From contig WGLY01000039.1 of NCBI GenBank assembly GCA_016125335.1, positions 1 to 64,000 on the forward strand: a DNA stretch of 64,000 nucleotides, written 5' to 3'. Below the pieces are notes generated by a model. It saw only the letters and a program-made list of their open reading frames with translations. It was not told where the DNA came from and ran no database searches. The stretch's first letter is position 1. Each line of letters starts with the position of its first letter. Made by a program: the position numbers and the translations under genes. Positions 1 to 8,410 of this stretch are shown one piece after another. The stretch comes from Frankiales bacterium (GTDB lineage Bacteria; Actinomycetota; Actinomycetes; S36-B12; CAIYMF01).

Positions 1-1
1 C

Positions 2-661
2 GCCGCCCTCGTGCTCGGCGACCGCGGCGAGGACGGCGAGCTGGTCTACGACGCCTCCCGGACGCAGACCGAGCTGCACGTGGTGATGGACCTCGACACC
101 CTGCGCGGCGAGCGCGACGGGCTGGCACTGCTGAACGGGACTCCTATCCCGGCGCCGATCGCGCGGGAGGTCGCCGGGGTCGCCGAGCTCTGGCGCCGGG
201 TGGTCGTCGACCCGGTCGACGGGCACCTGCTGGACTACGGGACCCGCCAGTACCTGCCGGCCGCGCTGCGTGAGCACGTGCTGCACCGCGACCCGACCTG
301 CCGGCGACCCGGCTGCACCCGGACGGCGCAGGAGATGGACCACGCACTCCCGTACCCCGCGGGGCCCAGCGACACGGCGAACTGCGGCGGGCTGTGCTCG
401 CGCTGCCACCAGGTGAAGACCGCCGGGCACGCGACCATCGAGGACAGCGCGGTCGACGGCTCGGGCACGTGGGTGACCCGATGGCGGCAGCGCATCCGCA
501 TCCCTGCCCAGCCCGTGCTCGAACCACCGGAGCGACCAGCACCCACCGGATCACCTGCCGCCCCACCGGGTGTCGCACCGGCACGCCCCGGCACCCACGA
601 GCAGCCCCAGCAGGATGTCGATCCCCCGGGAGCCGGCGACCCTGAACGTCCACCGTTCTGA
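2..661 (+). CDS. HNH endonuclease, DUF222/13E12-repeat type (5' truncated by window edge)
   Basis: The frame is open to the left edge, so only the C-terminal part of the protein is visible; a GTG at 11 is probably internal. The visible part ends the DUF222 region and then carries an HNH module: CRRPGC, then the motif around EMDHALPYPAGPSD, then CSRCHQVK. This is the usual Cys-pair, His, Cys-pair arrangement of actinobacterial 13E12 proteins. The last roughly 50 residues are a Pro/Ala/Gly-rich low-complexity tail. These proteins occur in many near-identical copies in actinomycete genomes and are presumed DNA nucleases of unknown role. It converges on the minus-strand glycosyltransferase that ends at 803, with 141 bases between them in which I see nothing. 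Confidence 0.85.
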   Translation, partial: AALVLGDRGEDGELVYDASRTQTELHVVMDLDTLRGERDGLALLNGTPIPAPIAREVAGVAELWRRVVVDPVDGHLLDYGTRQYLPAALREHVLHRDPTCRRPGCTRTAQEMDHALPYPAGPSDTANCGGLCSRCHQVKTAGHATIEDSAVDGSGTWVTRWRQRIRIPAQPVLEPPERPAPTGSPAAPPGVAPARPGTHEQPQQDVDPPGAGDPERPPF

Positions 662-802
662 CCCACACCACGACGGTCACGGCGAGTGGGAGCGAGAGCC
701 CTGCCTCACCGCCGTCGCCGTCGAGCGCACGAGCAGGATCAGCTACGACGTCGATCCGCGGCCCGAAGAACCCCTCGGACCCGGCGTGCGAGGCGCCCTC
801 TC

Positions 803-3022
803 TCAGTCCTCCGGGGCGAGGGTGCCCTGCGCCGTGTCGGGCGAGGCGTTCTCGACGAGGAGGCGGGTCCATGCGGCGCAGACGGCGTCGAGCGGGAACG
901 AGGCCGACAGGTGCTGCTGGGCCCGGAGACCCTCGGCCTCCCAGCGGTCCTCGTGCACCGTGGTGAGGATGCGCTCGGCCATGGCGTCGACGTCCTCGTC
1001 GATCCAGCGCTGGTGGTAGATCGTGTCGGCACCGGGCCACGGGAGCAGCGCAGGCACGGCACCGGAGGCCATCCCCTCGGCCGGGGCGAGGTGGAAGCTC
1101 TCGTCGTCGGAGGTCGAGAGCACCCAGCCGATGCGGCGCAGCCACGCGGCGACGTCGCCGCCGAAGTCGTCGAACACCACCGCGCCGCGCAGGTGCGGCG
1201 AGGTCTGGATCCGGCGGAACACCTCGTCGAAGTGCTCCTGCTCGTGGGCCTTGCGCCAGATCCACCAGTAGTCCCAAGGCAGTTTGGACTTGGCGAACAG
1301 CGTGAACCGGTCGTCCTGGCGCCGCACGCGCTCGAGCACGTCGAGCCCGAGGTCCATGCGCTTGCGCATGGGCGCGATCCCGATCATGCCGAGGTGGAAC
1401 TGCGCCCCCTCGAGCTTGGGCCGGTCGAGCTGGTCGACGTCCACCCAGTTCGGGACGACCACGATCTTGTCCTTCGGCCACCCGGTGCGCTGCGCCGTGA
1501 GCTGGCCGTAGAAGGGGCTCACGCACACCATCTGGTCGACGTTGTCGATGACGACGTCCTTGATCCAGGCCGCGTCGAGCTCGAACCTGTGCAGCCGGAC
1601 GATGAGCCGCTGCCCCGGCCGCTTGCGCTGGGAGTACCAGACCGCGACCGGCCCGCACCACTCGGCGATGATGACGTCGGCCCAGTCGAGGATCTCCTGC
1701 GACTGCGCCGGGTCGTTCACCGCCAGGGCCGACCACTGGTCGACGCGCACCTCGAGCTCGGGCAGCGCCGAGAGGTGGTCGAGCATGCGGCTGAAGAACT
1801 TCAGGTCGTGGCTGGCGACGCCGACACGCAGCCGCCGCGAGCGCCCCGCGAGCGACGGCGCGGCGGATCCGGCGGTGGGGAACGCCCGGGCGAGGTGGCC
1901 GCGCATCCGCTCCACCGCGACGTCCATCGAGAACGACGCCGACACCTCACGGCACCGGGTGCGCGCGGACTCGTAGAGCTCCGGGTCCTGCGCCACGGCG
2001 GCGACGGCGTCGACGACGTCGTCCTCCCCCTGCACGAACAGCGGGTAGTCGACGCCGAAGAGGTCCTCGTGCATCTGCGTGCGGTTGAGGATCACCGGCA
2101 CGTCGAGGGCGCCGAACTCGAGCACCTTGGTCGACAGCTCGAGGCTGCCGTCCATCGCCGGGTCGCGCCACGACAGCCCGATGTCCATCGCCGCCGACGT
2201 GCGCATGGCCTCCTGGCGCGGCATGCCGCCGTGCCACACGACGCCGGGGCTCGACGACAGAGCCGCCTGCATCGCCGGAGCCCACGACGGGTCGGTCGGC
2301 ACCTCGTGGACCTTGTCGCCCACCATGTGCAGCTCGGCCGAGACGCCTGCCTCCGCGAGACGCTGCGGCAGGCGGGTCATCTCCAGGGTGTTCCACAGCG
2401 GCGCGAACTTGCCGGTGTAGACCAGGCGCAGCGGCCGGCCCTCGCGCGGCTCGCGCTCGGGCAGCTCGAAGTCCGGTGCGGGCACGGTCGGCGTCCAGAG
2501 GACGCTGCGGCCGCACGCCGCCGACACCGCGGACTCGAGGAACGAGCGCAGCTCCTCGGTCTGGCAGAGCATGAAGCGGCTCGCGGCGCTGATCCGCTCG
2601 AGCTGCTCGATCGCTGCGGGCGTGAGAGCGGTGACGGTCTGCGCGTGGTCCGTGAGGTAGGTCCACAGCCGCCCGTCGAACGCGCCGTCCTTCGCCGCGA
2701 CGTCGACGGCGCGCAGGCCCCGCATGACGACGAGGTCGAAGCGCTGCTGCTCGTCGAGCCGGCGCATGATCTCCACGGCGTGCTCGCGGTCGAGCAGGTG
2801 CGACCGGCGGGGCACGAGGCCCTCCTCGTGCGGGCGCACGACCGTCACGCGCGGCATGGCCGCGATGGGGTCGACGAGGCGGCCCGTGGTGACCGGGGCC
2901 TTGAGCAGGAGCGTGACGTCGACGTCGCACCGGCTCAGCGCCTCGACCATCGACTGGACCCAGATGGCCGAGCCGTCGAGCACGTTGAGGTTGACGTCGC
3001 CGTAGACGAGCGCGCGGGTCAT
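803..3022 (-). CDS. tandem GT-B glycosyltransferase (two family-4-like halves)
   Basis: 739 residues from ATG at 3022, which overlaps the stop of the upstream gene in an ATGA. The first half (about 1-370) looks like a GT4 enzyme: an N-terminal Rossmann start (ALVYGDVNLNVLDGSAIW), then RLVYTGKFAPLWNT and a C-terminal nucleotide-sugar region ending in LELSTKVLEFGALDVPVI. The second half (about 385-739) is another GT-B-like unit, with VVPNWVDVDQ at its domain junction and FHLAPAEGMASGAVPALLPW as its sugar-nucleotide segment. No signal peptide or membrane segment is seen, so it should act at the cytoplasmic face. It is third in a minus-strand operon with wecB and the 782-residue protein. Sugar specificity cannot be read from sequence, and one half may be non-catalytic. 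Confidence 0.8.
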   Translation of the reverse strand: MTRALVYGDVNLNVLDGSAIWVQSMVEALSRCDVDVTLLLKAPVTTGRLVDPIAAMPRVTVVRPHEEGLVPRRSHLLDREHAVEIMRRLDEQQRFDLVVMRGLRAVDVAAKDGAFDGRLWTYLTDHAQTVTALTPAAIEQLERISAASRFMLCQTEELRSFLESAVSAACGRSVLWTPTVPAPDFELPEREPREGRPLRLVYTGKFAPLWNTLEMTRLPQRLAEAGVSAELHMVGDKVHEVPTDPSWAPAMQAALSSSPGVVWHGGMPRQEAMRTSAAMDIGLSWRDPAMDGSLELSTKVLEFGALDVPVILNRTQMHEDLFGVDYPLFVQGEDDVVDAVAAVAQDPELYESARTRCREVSASFSMDVAVERMRGHLARAFPTAGSAAPSLAGRSRRLRVGVASHDLKFFSRMLDHLSALPELEVRVDQWSALAVNDPAQSQEILDWADVIIAEWCGPVAVWYSQRKRPGQRLIVRLHRFELDAAWIKDVVIDNVDQMVCVSPFYGQLTAQRTGWPKDKIVVVPNWVDVDQLDRPKLEGAQFHLGMIGIAPMRKRMDLGLDVLERVRRQDDRFTLFAKSKLPWDYWWIWRKAHEQEHFDEVFRRIQTSPHLRGAVVFDDFGGDVAAWLRRIGWVLSTSDDESFHLAPAEGMASGAVPALLPWPGADTIYHQRWIDEDVDAMAERILTTVHEDRWEAEGLRAQQHLSASFPLDAVCAAWTRLLVENASPDTAQGTLAPED

Positions 3023-5367
3023 GAGGCGTCTCCGGATCCGACGGCGACCAGGGTGCGCCCGCGGCCCGCCCAGTGCGCGAGGTCGAGCACGTCGAGGTCG
3101 TCGGACACGACGAGCGAGCGGCGCAGCAGCACGTCCTCGCCCAGCGCCGACGTGCCTCGCACGCCTCCCGACGCGGCGAGGGTCACGGCGTCGGCGTCGC
3201 CGGCCTCCGCGCCCACCACGAGGTCCAGCAGGTGCGTGTCGGCCCACGGCTGCGCGGCGCCCGGGCGCCACGGGGCGAGCCACGGCGCGTCGACGGCACG
3301 GGCGAGGTCGGAGTACCCGACGACGGGCCGCGTGACGGTGCGCACGGCCACGCCGGAGGCGCTCAGCTCGAGCAGGTCGGACGGCGAGCCGACGTCGGCG
3401 CGCGCCACGACGAGCTCCGTGGGCCGCAGCCGCTGGCGCAGCACGGACTCGACCAGGCGCGGCACGTCGATGTGCGTGCCGGGCGCCACCACCACGGCCA
3501 CCCCGCGCTCGTGCCCCACCTCGGCGTCGATCCCGAGCCGGTCGACGAGCCGGCGCAGCCGCGCCGCCACGGTGTGCGACTCGGCGAGGGCGCGCAGCAC
3601 GGCCACGTGCTCCGCGCCGGTGAGCGGCCCGTCGGCGACGGCCTGGCGCACCGTTCCCGCGACGTCGTCCGCCGGCGCGACGCGGACCGCGCCGCCGAGC
3701 CCGAGGGCCTCGAGGTCGCGGTTGGGACCGGTCACCAGCCGCGCGCCCGAGGCCAGCGCCAGCAGGTCGTCGTCGCGCAGACCGAGGGAGGAGTCCGGCA
3801 CCACGAACGGCGCCGCGACGACGACCGCCGCGCGGCGGCAGGCCTCGGCGTAGCCATGGGCGTCCACCTCGCGCCCGACGGCCGCACCCAGCAGCCCGGG
3901 GAACCCGTGGGCAGGAACGCCGCCGCGTCGGGGGCGGATGGTCAGCGCGGCGCCGGCCGCCTCCAGCGCCTCGACGAGCAGCGCGCGGCGGCGTGCGGTG
4001 TCGCGCGCGTCGAACCCGCCGGCGTAGAGCACCGCGGTGCGGCTGTCGCGCTCGGCCCCGAGGTCCACGGCGTCGCCGAGGGACACCCCGACCGACCAGG
4101 CCACCCCGCCCGAGCGCGCCGGGGCGGAGTCGACGACGAGGTCGCACCTGGCCGCGAAGTCGCCGAGCGCCGCGGTCTCGTGCACCGGGGTGTTGCGCCA
4201 GAGCACCACGGGCCGCCCGACCGCCTGGGCGGCGTCGACGAGCCCGAGCAGGCGGCGCTCGCGCTCGGTCGCGACCGGGTTGCCGAGGTACGCCCAGGGC
4301 GACGACGACGCCGACACAGCGGTCTCGACGAGCACGAGGTCCGGGTCGGCCCGGTCGAAGAGCGGGCGGGCGTCGTCGGGCATCGCGCGGACGACGAACG
4401 AGTGCCGCGCCAGCGCGGCCTCGGTCTCCTCGCGCACGACGCCCAGCAGGCTGACGCGCGTGCGCGGCTCCAGCGACGCCCCGCGCCAGGCCACCAGCCG
4501 GGCGGACTCGCCGACGGCCGACGCCGCGGCGGTGCTCTCCCCCGACCGGCGCCGCGCCTCGGCGAGCCCGGCGCGGCCGCCGCGCATGCGCCACATCCGC
4601 AGGGCCTGGCGCGGCAGCTTCGCGGCCGACCGCGGGTTCTTGGCCGCGTTCACCAGGGCGCGCCCCACCCGCATCGAGGTGGACGCCTCCAGCCGCGCGA
4701 CGCGGTCGCGCGCCGCTCTCAGCTCGGCCTCGGTGCGGCTCAGCGACGCGGCCAGCGCGGCCCGCTCGCGCGCCAGCTCGGCGAGCTGCGCGTCGGCCTC
4801 CGGGTCGACGCCGCGGCCCACGCTGCGGGCGCGGCCCGCGGGCTCGGGGTGCTCGGCCCACATCGCGGCGGCGGCGCCGAGCGCGGTCTCGAACGCCTCC
4901 GCCGTCACCTCCGACCACGACGGCTGCTCGGCGCCGTCGGCCGCGGCACCGGCGGGGGCTGACTCCGCGCCGGCCGCGGCGCGCACGACCAGCACCGCGA
5001 CGGGCAGGTCCGGGTAGGGCGTCGCGACCGCACGGACCGGCGCGAGGCCGGCCTGGGCCAGCGCACCGGCCACCGGCGCCTCCACGAGGTCGGCCGGGGG
5101 CCACCCGAGGAGCACGAGCGCGTGGCCGCCCTCGGGCACGCGGGCCAGGGCGGCGACCGCGTCGCCGAGGCCGCCGGCCTCCGCGTCCGGGCGCGCGCCG
5201 ACCGTCAGCAGGACGTCGGTGCCGATGGCCGAGCCGTCGTCGGCGCGCACGGGGGCGACGTCGTCGCCCACGAACGTCGCGAGGTCGATGCCGGCGCCAC
5301 CGGCGTCGACCACGGCGGTCCAGGACACGCCGCTGCCCGCGACCAGGTCGCGGATCCGGGTCCTCAC
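3019..5367 (-). CDS. large coiled-coil protein of the polysaccharide locus, CgeB/glycosyltransferase-like
   Basis: 782 residues from GTG at 5367, chosen because it overlaps the wecB stop as GTGA; the 3' end overlaps the next gene as ATGA. Residues 1-175 form a Rossmann-like domain with no catalytic motif I recognise (GHALVLLGWPPADL). About 190-228 is a strong coiled coil rich in Glu, Arg, Ala and Leu, followed by a basic linker (SMRVGRALVNAAK). This placement is typical of glycosyltransferases that scan or dock at a growing chain. About 270-590 resembles CgeB/GT1-like folds (AVLYAGGFDARDT, then GLRDDDLLALASGARLVTGP). The C-terminus (600-782) resembles the start of a GT-A domain (AVVVAPGTHIDVPRLVESVL) but lacks a clear DxD motif. 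I infer a role in surface-glycan assembly; the reaction is unknown. Confidence 0.65.
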   Translation of the reverse strand: MRTRIRDLVAGSGVSWTAVVDAGGAGIDLATFVGDDVAPVRADDGSAIGTDVLLTVGARPDAEAGGLGDAVAALARVPEGGHALVLLGWPPADLVEAPVAGALAQAGLAPVRAVATPYPDLPVAVLVVRAAAGAESAPAGAAADGAEQPSWSEVTAEAFETALGAAAAMWAEHPEPAGRARSVGRGVDPEADAQLAELARERAALAASLSRTEAELRAARDRVARLEASTSMRVGRALVNAAKNPRSAAKLPRQALRMWRMRGGRAGLAEARRRSGESTAAASAVGESARLVAWRGASLEPRTRVSLLGVVREETEAALARHSFVVRAMPDDARPLFDRADPDLVLVETAVSASSSPWAYLGNPVATERERRLLGLVDAAQAVGRPVVLWRNTPVHETAALGDFAARCDLVVDSAPARSGGVAWSVGVSLGDAVDLGAERDSRTAVLYAGGFDARDTARRRALLVEALEAAGAALTIRPRRGGVPAHGFPGLLGAAVGREVDAHGYAEACRRAAVVVAAPFVVPDSSLGLRDDDLLALASGARLVTGPNRDLEALGLGGAVRVAPADDVAGTVRQAVADGPLTGAEHVAVLRALAESHTVAARLRRLVDRLGIDAEVGHERGVAVVVAPGTHIDVPRLVESVLRQRLRPTELVVARADVGSPSDLLELSASGVAVRTVTRPVVGYSDLARAVDAPWLAPWRPGAAQPWADTHLLDLVVGAEAGDADAVTLAASGGVRGTSALGEDVLLRRSLVVSDDLDVLDLAHWAGRGRTLVAVGSGDAS

Positions 5368-6470
5368 GCGCCCGCCCGTGCGGCACGGGACCCGAGGAAC
5401 GCCGACACCACCTCGGCGATGCGGGGCCCGGCGTGGCCGTCCCACAGCGGCGGCACCTTGTGCCCGGCGCCGGCCGGCCGCGCGAGCGCCTCGTCGAGCG
5501 CGTCGATGACGGTGGCGGTGGTGACCAGGCGGTTGGTCCCGCTCGAGATGGTGATCGGACGCTCGGTGTTGGGTCGCAGGGTGAGGCACGGCACGCCCAG
5601 CACGGTGGTCTCCTCCTGCACGCCGCCGGAGTCCGTGACGACGGCGGACGACCCGCGCACGAGCGAGATGAACTCGATGTAGCCCAGGGGGTCGACGACG
5701 TGCAGACGGCCGTGGTCGAGCAGTCCCTGCGACTCGAGCATCGCGCGGCCGCGCGGGTGCAGCGGGAAGACGACGTCGAGCCGGTCGGCGGCCGCGTGCA
5801 GCACGCGCACCAGCTCGCGGGCGGACTCGACCGAGTCGACGTTGGCCGGGCGGTGCAGCGTGGCGACGGCGTAGCGGCCGGTGAGCCCGTGCTCGGCGGT
5901 GGCCTTCTCGACGTCGAAGCGGTCGAGGTGCGCGAGCAGCGTGTCGATCATCGGGTTGCCCACGAAGTGGATGCGCCCGGGGTCGATCCCCTCGTTCGCG
6001 AGGTGCGCGATGGCGTCCGGGCTCGTGACCAGCAGCAGGTCCGAGAGCTGGTCGGTGAGCAGCCGGTTGACCTCCTCCGGCATCGTCATGTCGAAGGACC
6101 GCAGGCCCGCCTCGACGTGCGCCACGGGGATGTGCAGCTTCGCGGCCACGAGAGCGGCCGCCACGGTGCTGTTGACGTCGCCGTAGACGACCACCAGCGG
6201 GGGCGCCTGCTCGAGGAAGAGCTCCTCGAGCCCCACCATCGTGGCCGCCGTCTGCACCGCGTGGCTGCCCGAGCCGACGCCGAGGTTGACGTCGGGGGTC
6301 GGCAGGTCGAGCTCGCGGAAGAAGATCTCGGACATGCGGTCGTCGTAGTGCTGACCGGTGTGCACGAGCAGCTGGGGCACGTCGAGCGCGCGGAGCGCGG
6401 CCAGGACGGGCGCCGCCTTGGGGAAGTTGGGGCGCGCTCCGGTCACGTGGATCACAGGTGCGGCGCTCAT
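5364..6470 (-). CDS. wecB: UDP-N-acetylglucosamine 2-epimerase (non-hydrolysing)
   Basis: 368 residues, full length for the family. It interconverts UDP-GlcNAc and UDP-ManNAc in the cytoplasm. Family signatures are an N-terminal VTGARPNFPKAAPV, YGDVNSTVAAALVAAKL, HVEAGLRSFDMTMPEE, HRPANVD and the UDP-binding TDSGGVQEETTVLGVP followed by RPNTERPIT. ATG at 6470 has an AGAGG ribosome site five bases upstream. It is the first gene of a minus-strand operon with the two large glycosyltransferase-like proteins, coupled to the next by a GTGA overlap. It fits with the nucleotide-sugar dehydrogenase at 8411: together they would supply UDP-ManNAc and UDP-ManNAcA. Confidence 0.95.
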   Translation of the reverse strand: MSAAPVIHVTGARPNFPKAAPVLAALRALDVPQLLVHTGQHYDDRMSEIFFRELDLPTPDVNLGVGSGSHAVQTAATMVGLEELFLEQAPPLVVVYGDVNSTVAAALVAAKLHIPVAHVEAGLRSFDMTMPEEVNRLLTDQLSDLLLVTSPDAIAHLANEGIDPGRIHFVGNPMIDTLLAHLDRFDVEKATAEHGLTGRYAVATLHRPANVDSVESARELVRVLHAAADRLDVVFPLHPRGRAMLESQGLLDHGRLHVVDPLGYIEFISLVRGSSAVVTDSGGVQEETTVLGVPCLTLRPNTERPITISSGTNRLVTTATVIDALDEALARPAGAGHKVPPLWDGHAGPRIAEVVSAFLGSRAARAGA

Positions 6471-6530
6471 GGATACCTCTCGTCGCGCACGTCGGGCCGT
6501 CCATGGCGCCGCGGCTGCTGGTGCGGCGAC

Positions 6531-6536
6531 TAGCAT
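6531..6536 (+). promoter_or_regulatory. -10 element of plus-strand polysaccharide operon (TAGCAT)
   Basis: TAGCAT matches the TANNNT form seen upstream of many genes here. Start of transcription would be near 6543, giving a leader of about 30 bases to GTG 6573. It is shared with the divergent wecB promoter. Confidence 0.45.
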
Positions 6537-6537
6537 A
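6532..6537 (-). promoter_or_regulatory. -10 element of wecB operon (TATGCT)
   Basis: On the minus strand this reads TATGCT and places transcription start near 6525, about 55 bases before the wecB ATG. It lies one base out of register with a plus-strand TAGCAT at 6531-6536; both are read from the symmetric TAGCATA. No convincing -35 is visible. Confidence 0.45.
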
Positions 6538-6572
6538 GGCGACCGCGACCCGTGGGCTTGGAGTGTGGAAAC

Positions 6573-8303
6573 GTGCCGGACCTGCGCGCGATCGCGGCCC
6601 GCGGCGCGCACGCCGCGCGCAACTCCCCGCTCGCCGCGTCGGTGGCCGTGCGCCGGTTCGGGGTCGACCCCGTCGAGACCGCCGTCCGGCTCGCGGAGCG
6701 CCTGCCCGACGGCGTCCTGGGTCGGTTCGCGGCCCGGCCCGAGGCCCGGCTGCTGCTCGAGGACGACCCCGACGTGAGGTCGCTCACCCCGGCCGACCCG
6801 GCCACCCTGCGCCGCCTCGTCTCGGTGGCCACGGCCCGCAACCGCACCGACCTCGCCGGCGAGCTGCTGGCCCGGCTGCCGCTCGACGACCCGGCCCGTC
6901 CCCGGCTCACCGCGCGGCTGGACTGGAAGCGGGGCCACCTCCTCCAGGCGAGCGAGGACCTCGCCCACGACGCCACGTCGCGGCGCGACGTCCGGCTGCG
7001 CGACGCGATGGCCGACGACCTGGACGTGCTGCGCCCCCCGCGGCTCGGCCCGCGCCGGCCCCTGGCGTACCGGCCCGTGCCGGGCCGGGTGCTGCACCTG
7101 GTCACCAACTCGCTGCCGTACGCCAACGCCGGCTACACCACCCGCACGCACCAGATCCTCCTGGCGCAGCGCGGGATCGGCCTCGACCCCCACGCGCTCA
7201 CCCGGCTGGGGTTCCCGGTCGCGCAGGGCGCGCTCGCCGCGGCCCCGCTCGACGTCGTCGACGGCGTGCCCTACCACCGGTCGCTGCCCGCGCGGCCCCT
7301 GCCCCGCCGGGCGACGGCGCGCCTCGCGGCCGAGATCGACGCCGCGGCCGGCATCGTCGAGCGGCTGCGGCCGGAGGTGCTGCACGCGGCGTCCAACCAC
7401 TGGAACGGCCGCGTCGCGCTGGCGCTGCGCGAGCGCCTCGGGTTGCCGGTCGTCTACGAGGTGCGCGGATTCCTCGAGGAGTCGTGGCTCTCGCGCCGCG
7501 ACGGCGACCAGGACGAGGGCAGCAGCACCGACCGCTACCGGCTCGAGCGCGAGCTGGAGACCTGGGTGATGCGCGAGGCCGACCTCGTGACGACCCTCGG
7601 CGAGGTCATGCGCGCGGAGATCGTCGCGCGCGGCGTCGACCCCGACCGCGTCCTGGTGGCGCCCAACGCGGTGGACGAGAGATTCCTCACGGCCTCCCCC
7701 GACGCCCGCCCCCTGCGGCGCCGGCTCGGCATCGCCGACGACGAGGTCACGGTGGGCGTGGTGTCCACCCTCTACCGGCACGAGGGCGTGGTCACCCTGG
7801 TCGACGCCGTGGCCCGGCTGCTGCCCGACCACCCCCGGGTGCGGCTGCTCGTCGTCGGCGACGGGCCGGAGCGCGACGCGATCCGCCACCGGGTCCAGGA
7901 GGCCGGGATCGAGGACCGGACGCTGCTCACGGGCCGGGTCCCCTTCGCCGAGGTCCACGAGTACTACGCCGCGGTCGACGTCTTCTGCGTCCCGCGGATC
8001 CGGGCCCGGGTCAGCGACCTGGTGACCCCGCTCAAGCCGGTGGAGGCGATGGCCACCGGGCGGGCCGTCGTCGCGAGCGACGTGGGGGGCCTGCGCGAGG
8101 TGGTCTCGGACGGCGTCACCGGGGTGCTGGTGGAGCCCGACGACGCCGTCGCGCTCGCCGGTGCGATCGCCCCGCTCCTGTACGATCTGGACCTGCGTGG
8201 CCGTCTCGGAGACGCTGCCCGGAGCTGGGTCGCGGAGCACCGCACCTGGTCCCAGGTCGCCTCCCGGTACCGCGACGCCTACGCCCACCTCGGTGCTCGG
8301 TGA
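6573..8303 (+). CDS. glycosyltransferase family 4
   Basis: 576 residues from GTG 6573, which has a purine-rich GGAG/TGGAA stretch just upstream; an in-frame GTG at 6552 would add seven residues. Residues 1-165 are a helical N-terminal extension. The GT-B catalytic region begins with VLHLVTNSLPYANAGYTTRT, and the nucleotide-sugar domain has VGVVSTLYRHEGVVTLVDA, LLVVGDGPERDAI and the acceptor-side motif LVTPLKPVEAMATGRAVVAS. These are all GT4 hallmarks (retaining, UDP- or GDP-sugar donors). No membrane span is seen. It opens the plus-strand arm of the polysaccharide locus (dehydrogenase, exporter, further GT4). Donor and acceptor are unknown. Confidence 0.9.
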   Translation: MPDLRAIAARGAHAARNSPLAASVAVRRFGVDPVETAVRLAERLPDGVLGRFAARPEARLLLEDDPDVRSLTPADPATLRRLVSVATARNRTDLAGELLARLPLDDPARPRLTARLDWKRGHLLQASEDLAHDATSRRDVRLRDAMADDLDVLRPPRLGPRRPLAYRPVPGRVLHLVTNSLPYANAGYTTRTHQILLAQRGIGLDPHALTRLGFPVAQGALAAAPLDVVDGVPYHRSLPARPLPRRATARLAAEIDAAAGIVERLRPEVLHAASNHWNGRVALALRERLGLPVVYEVRGFLEESWLSRRDGDQDEGSSTDRYRLERELETWVMREADLVTTLGEVMRAEIVARGVDPDRVLVAPNAVDERFLTASPDARPLRRRLGIADDEVTVGVVSTLYRHEGVVTLVDAVARLLPDHPRVRLLVVGDGPERDAIRHRVQEAGIEDRTLLTGRVPFAEVHEYYAAVDVFCVPRIRARVSDLVTPLKPVEAMATGRAVVASDVGGLREVVSDGVTGVLVEPDDAVALAGAIAPLLYDLDLRGRLGDAARSWVAEHRTWSQVASRYRDAYAHLGAR

Positions 8304-8410
8304 CCGGGTCCGCCGGCTCCCCCGGGACCCCGGAACCACCAGGACCGTCCGGGCGTCGAGCACCGTGGCCGACCGACCCGGCCTCCACCGTCATCGCAGG
8401 GAGCGACACC

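Noticed and set aside
686-3853. A 1055-codon open frame on the plus strand across the minus-strand glycosyltransferase genes
   Set aside because: Its translation is Arg/His/Asp/Val-rich with no domain, and it is the complement of well-supported coding sequence. At about 73% GC stop codons are rare in shadow frames.
3073-4962. A 629-codon plus-strand frame antisense to the coiled-coil protein
   Set aside because: Low-complexity Arg/Gly/His translation, typical of a GC-rich shadow frame; the minus-strand gene has coupled starts and recognisable folds.
6552-6572. GTG 6552 as start of the GT4 gene
   Set aside because: Possible, but GTG 6573 has a better purine-rich site upstream and the extra residues are not typical; recorded as alternative only.
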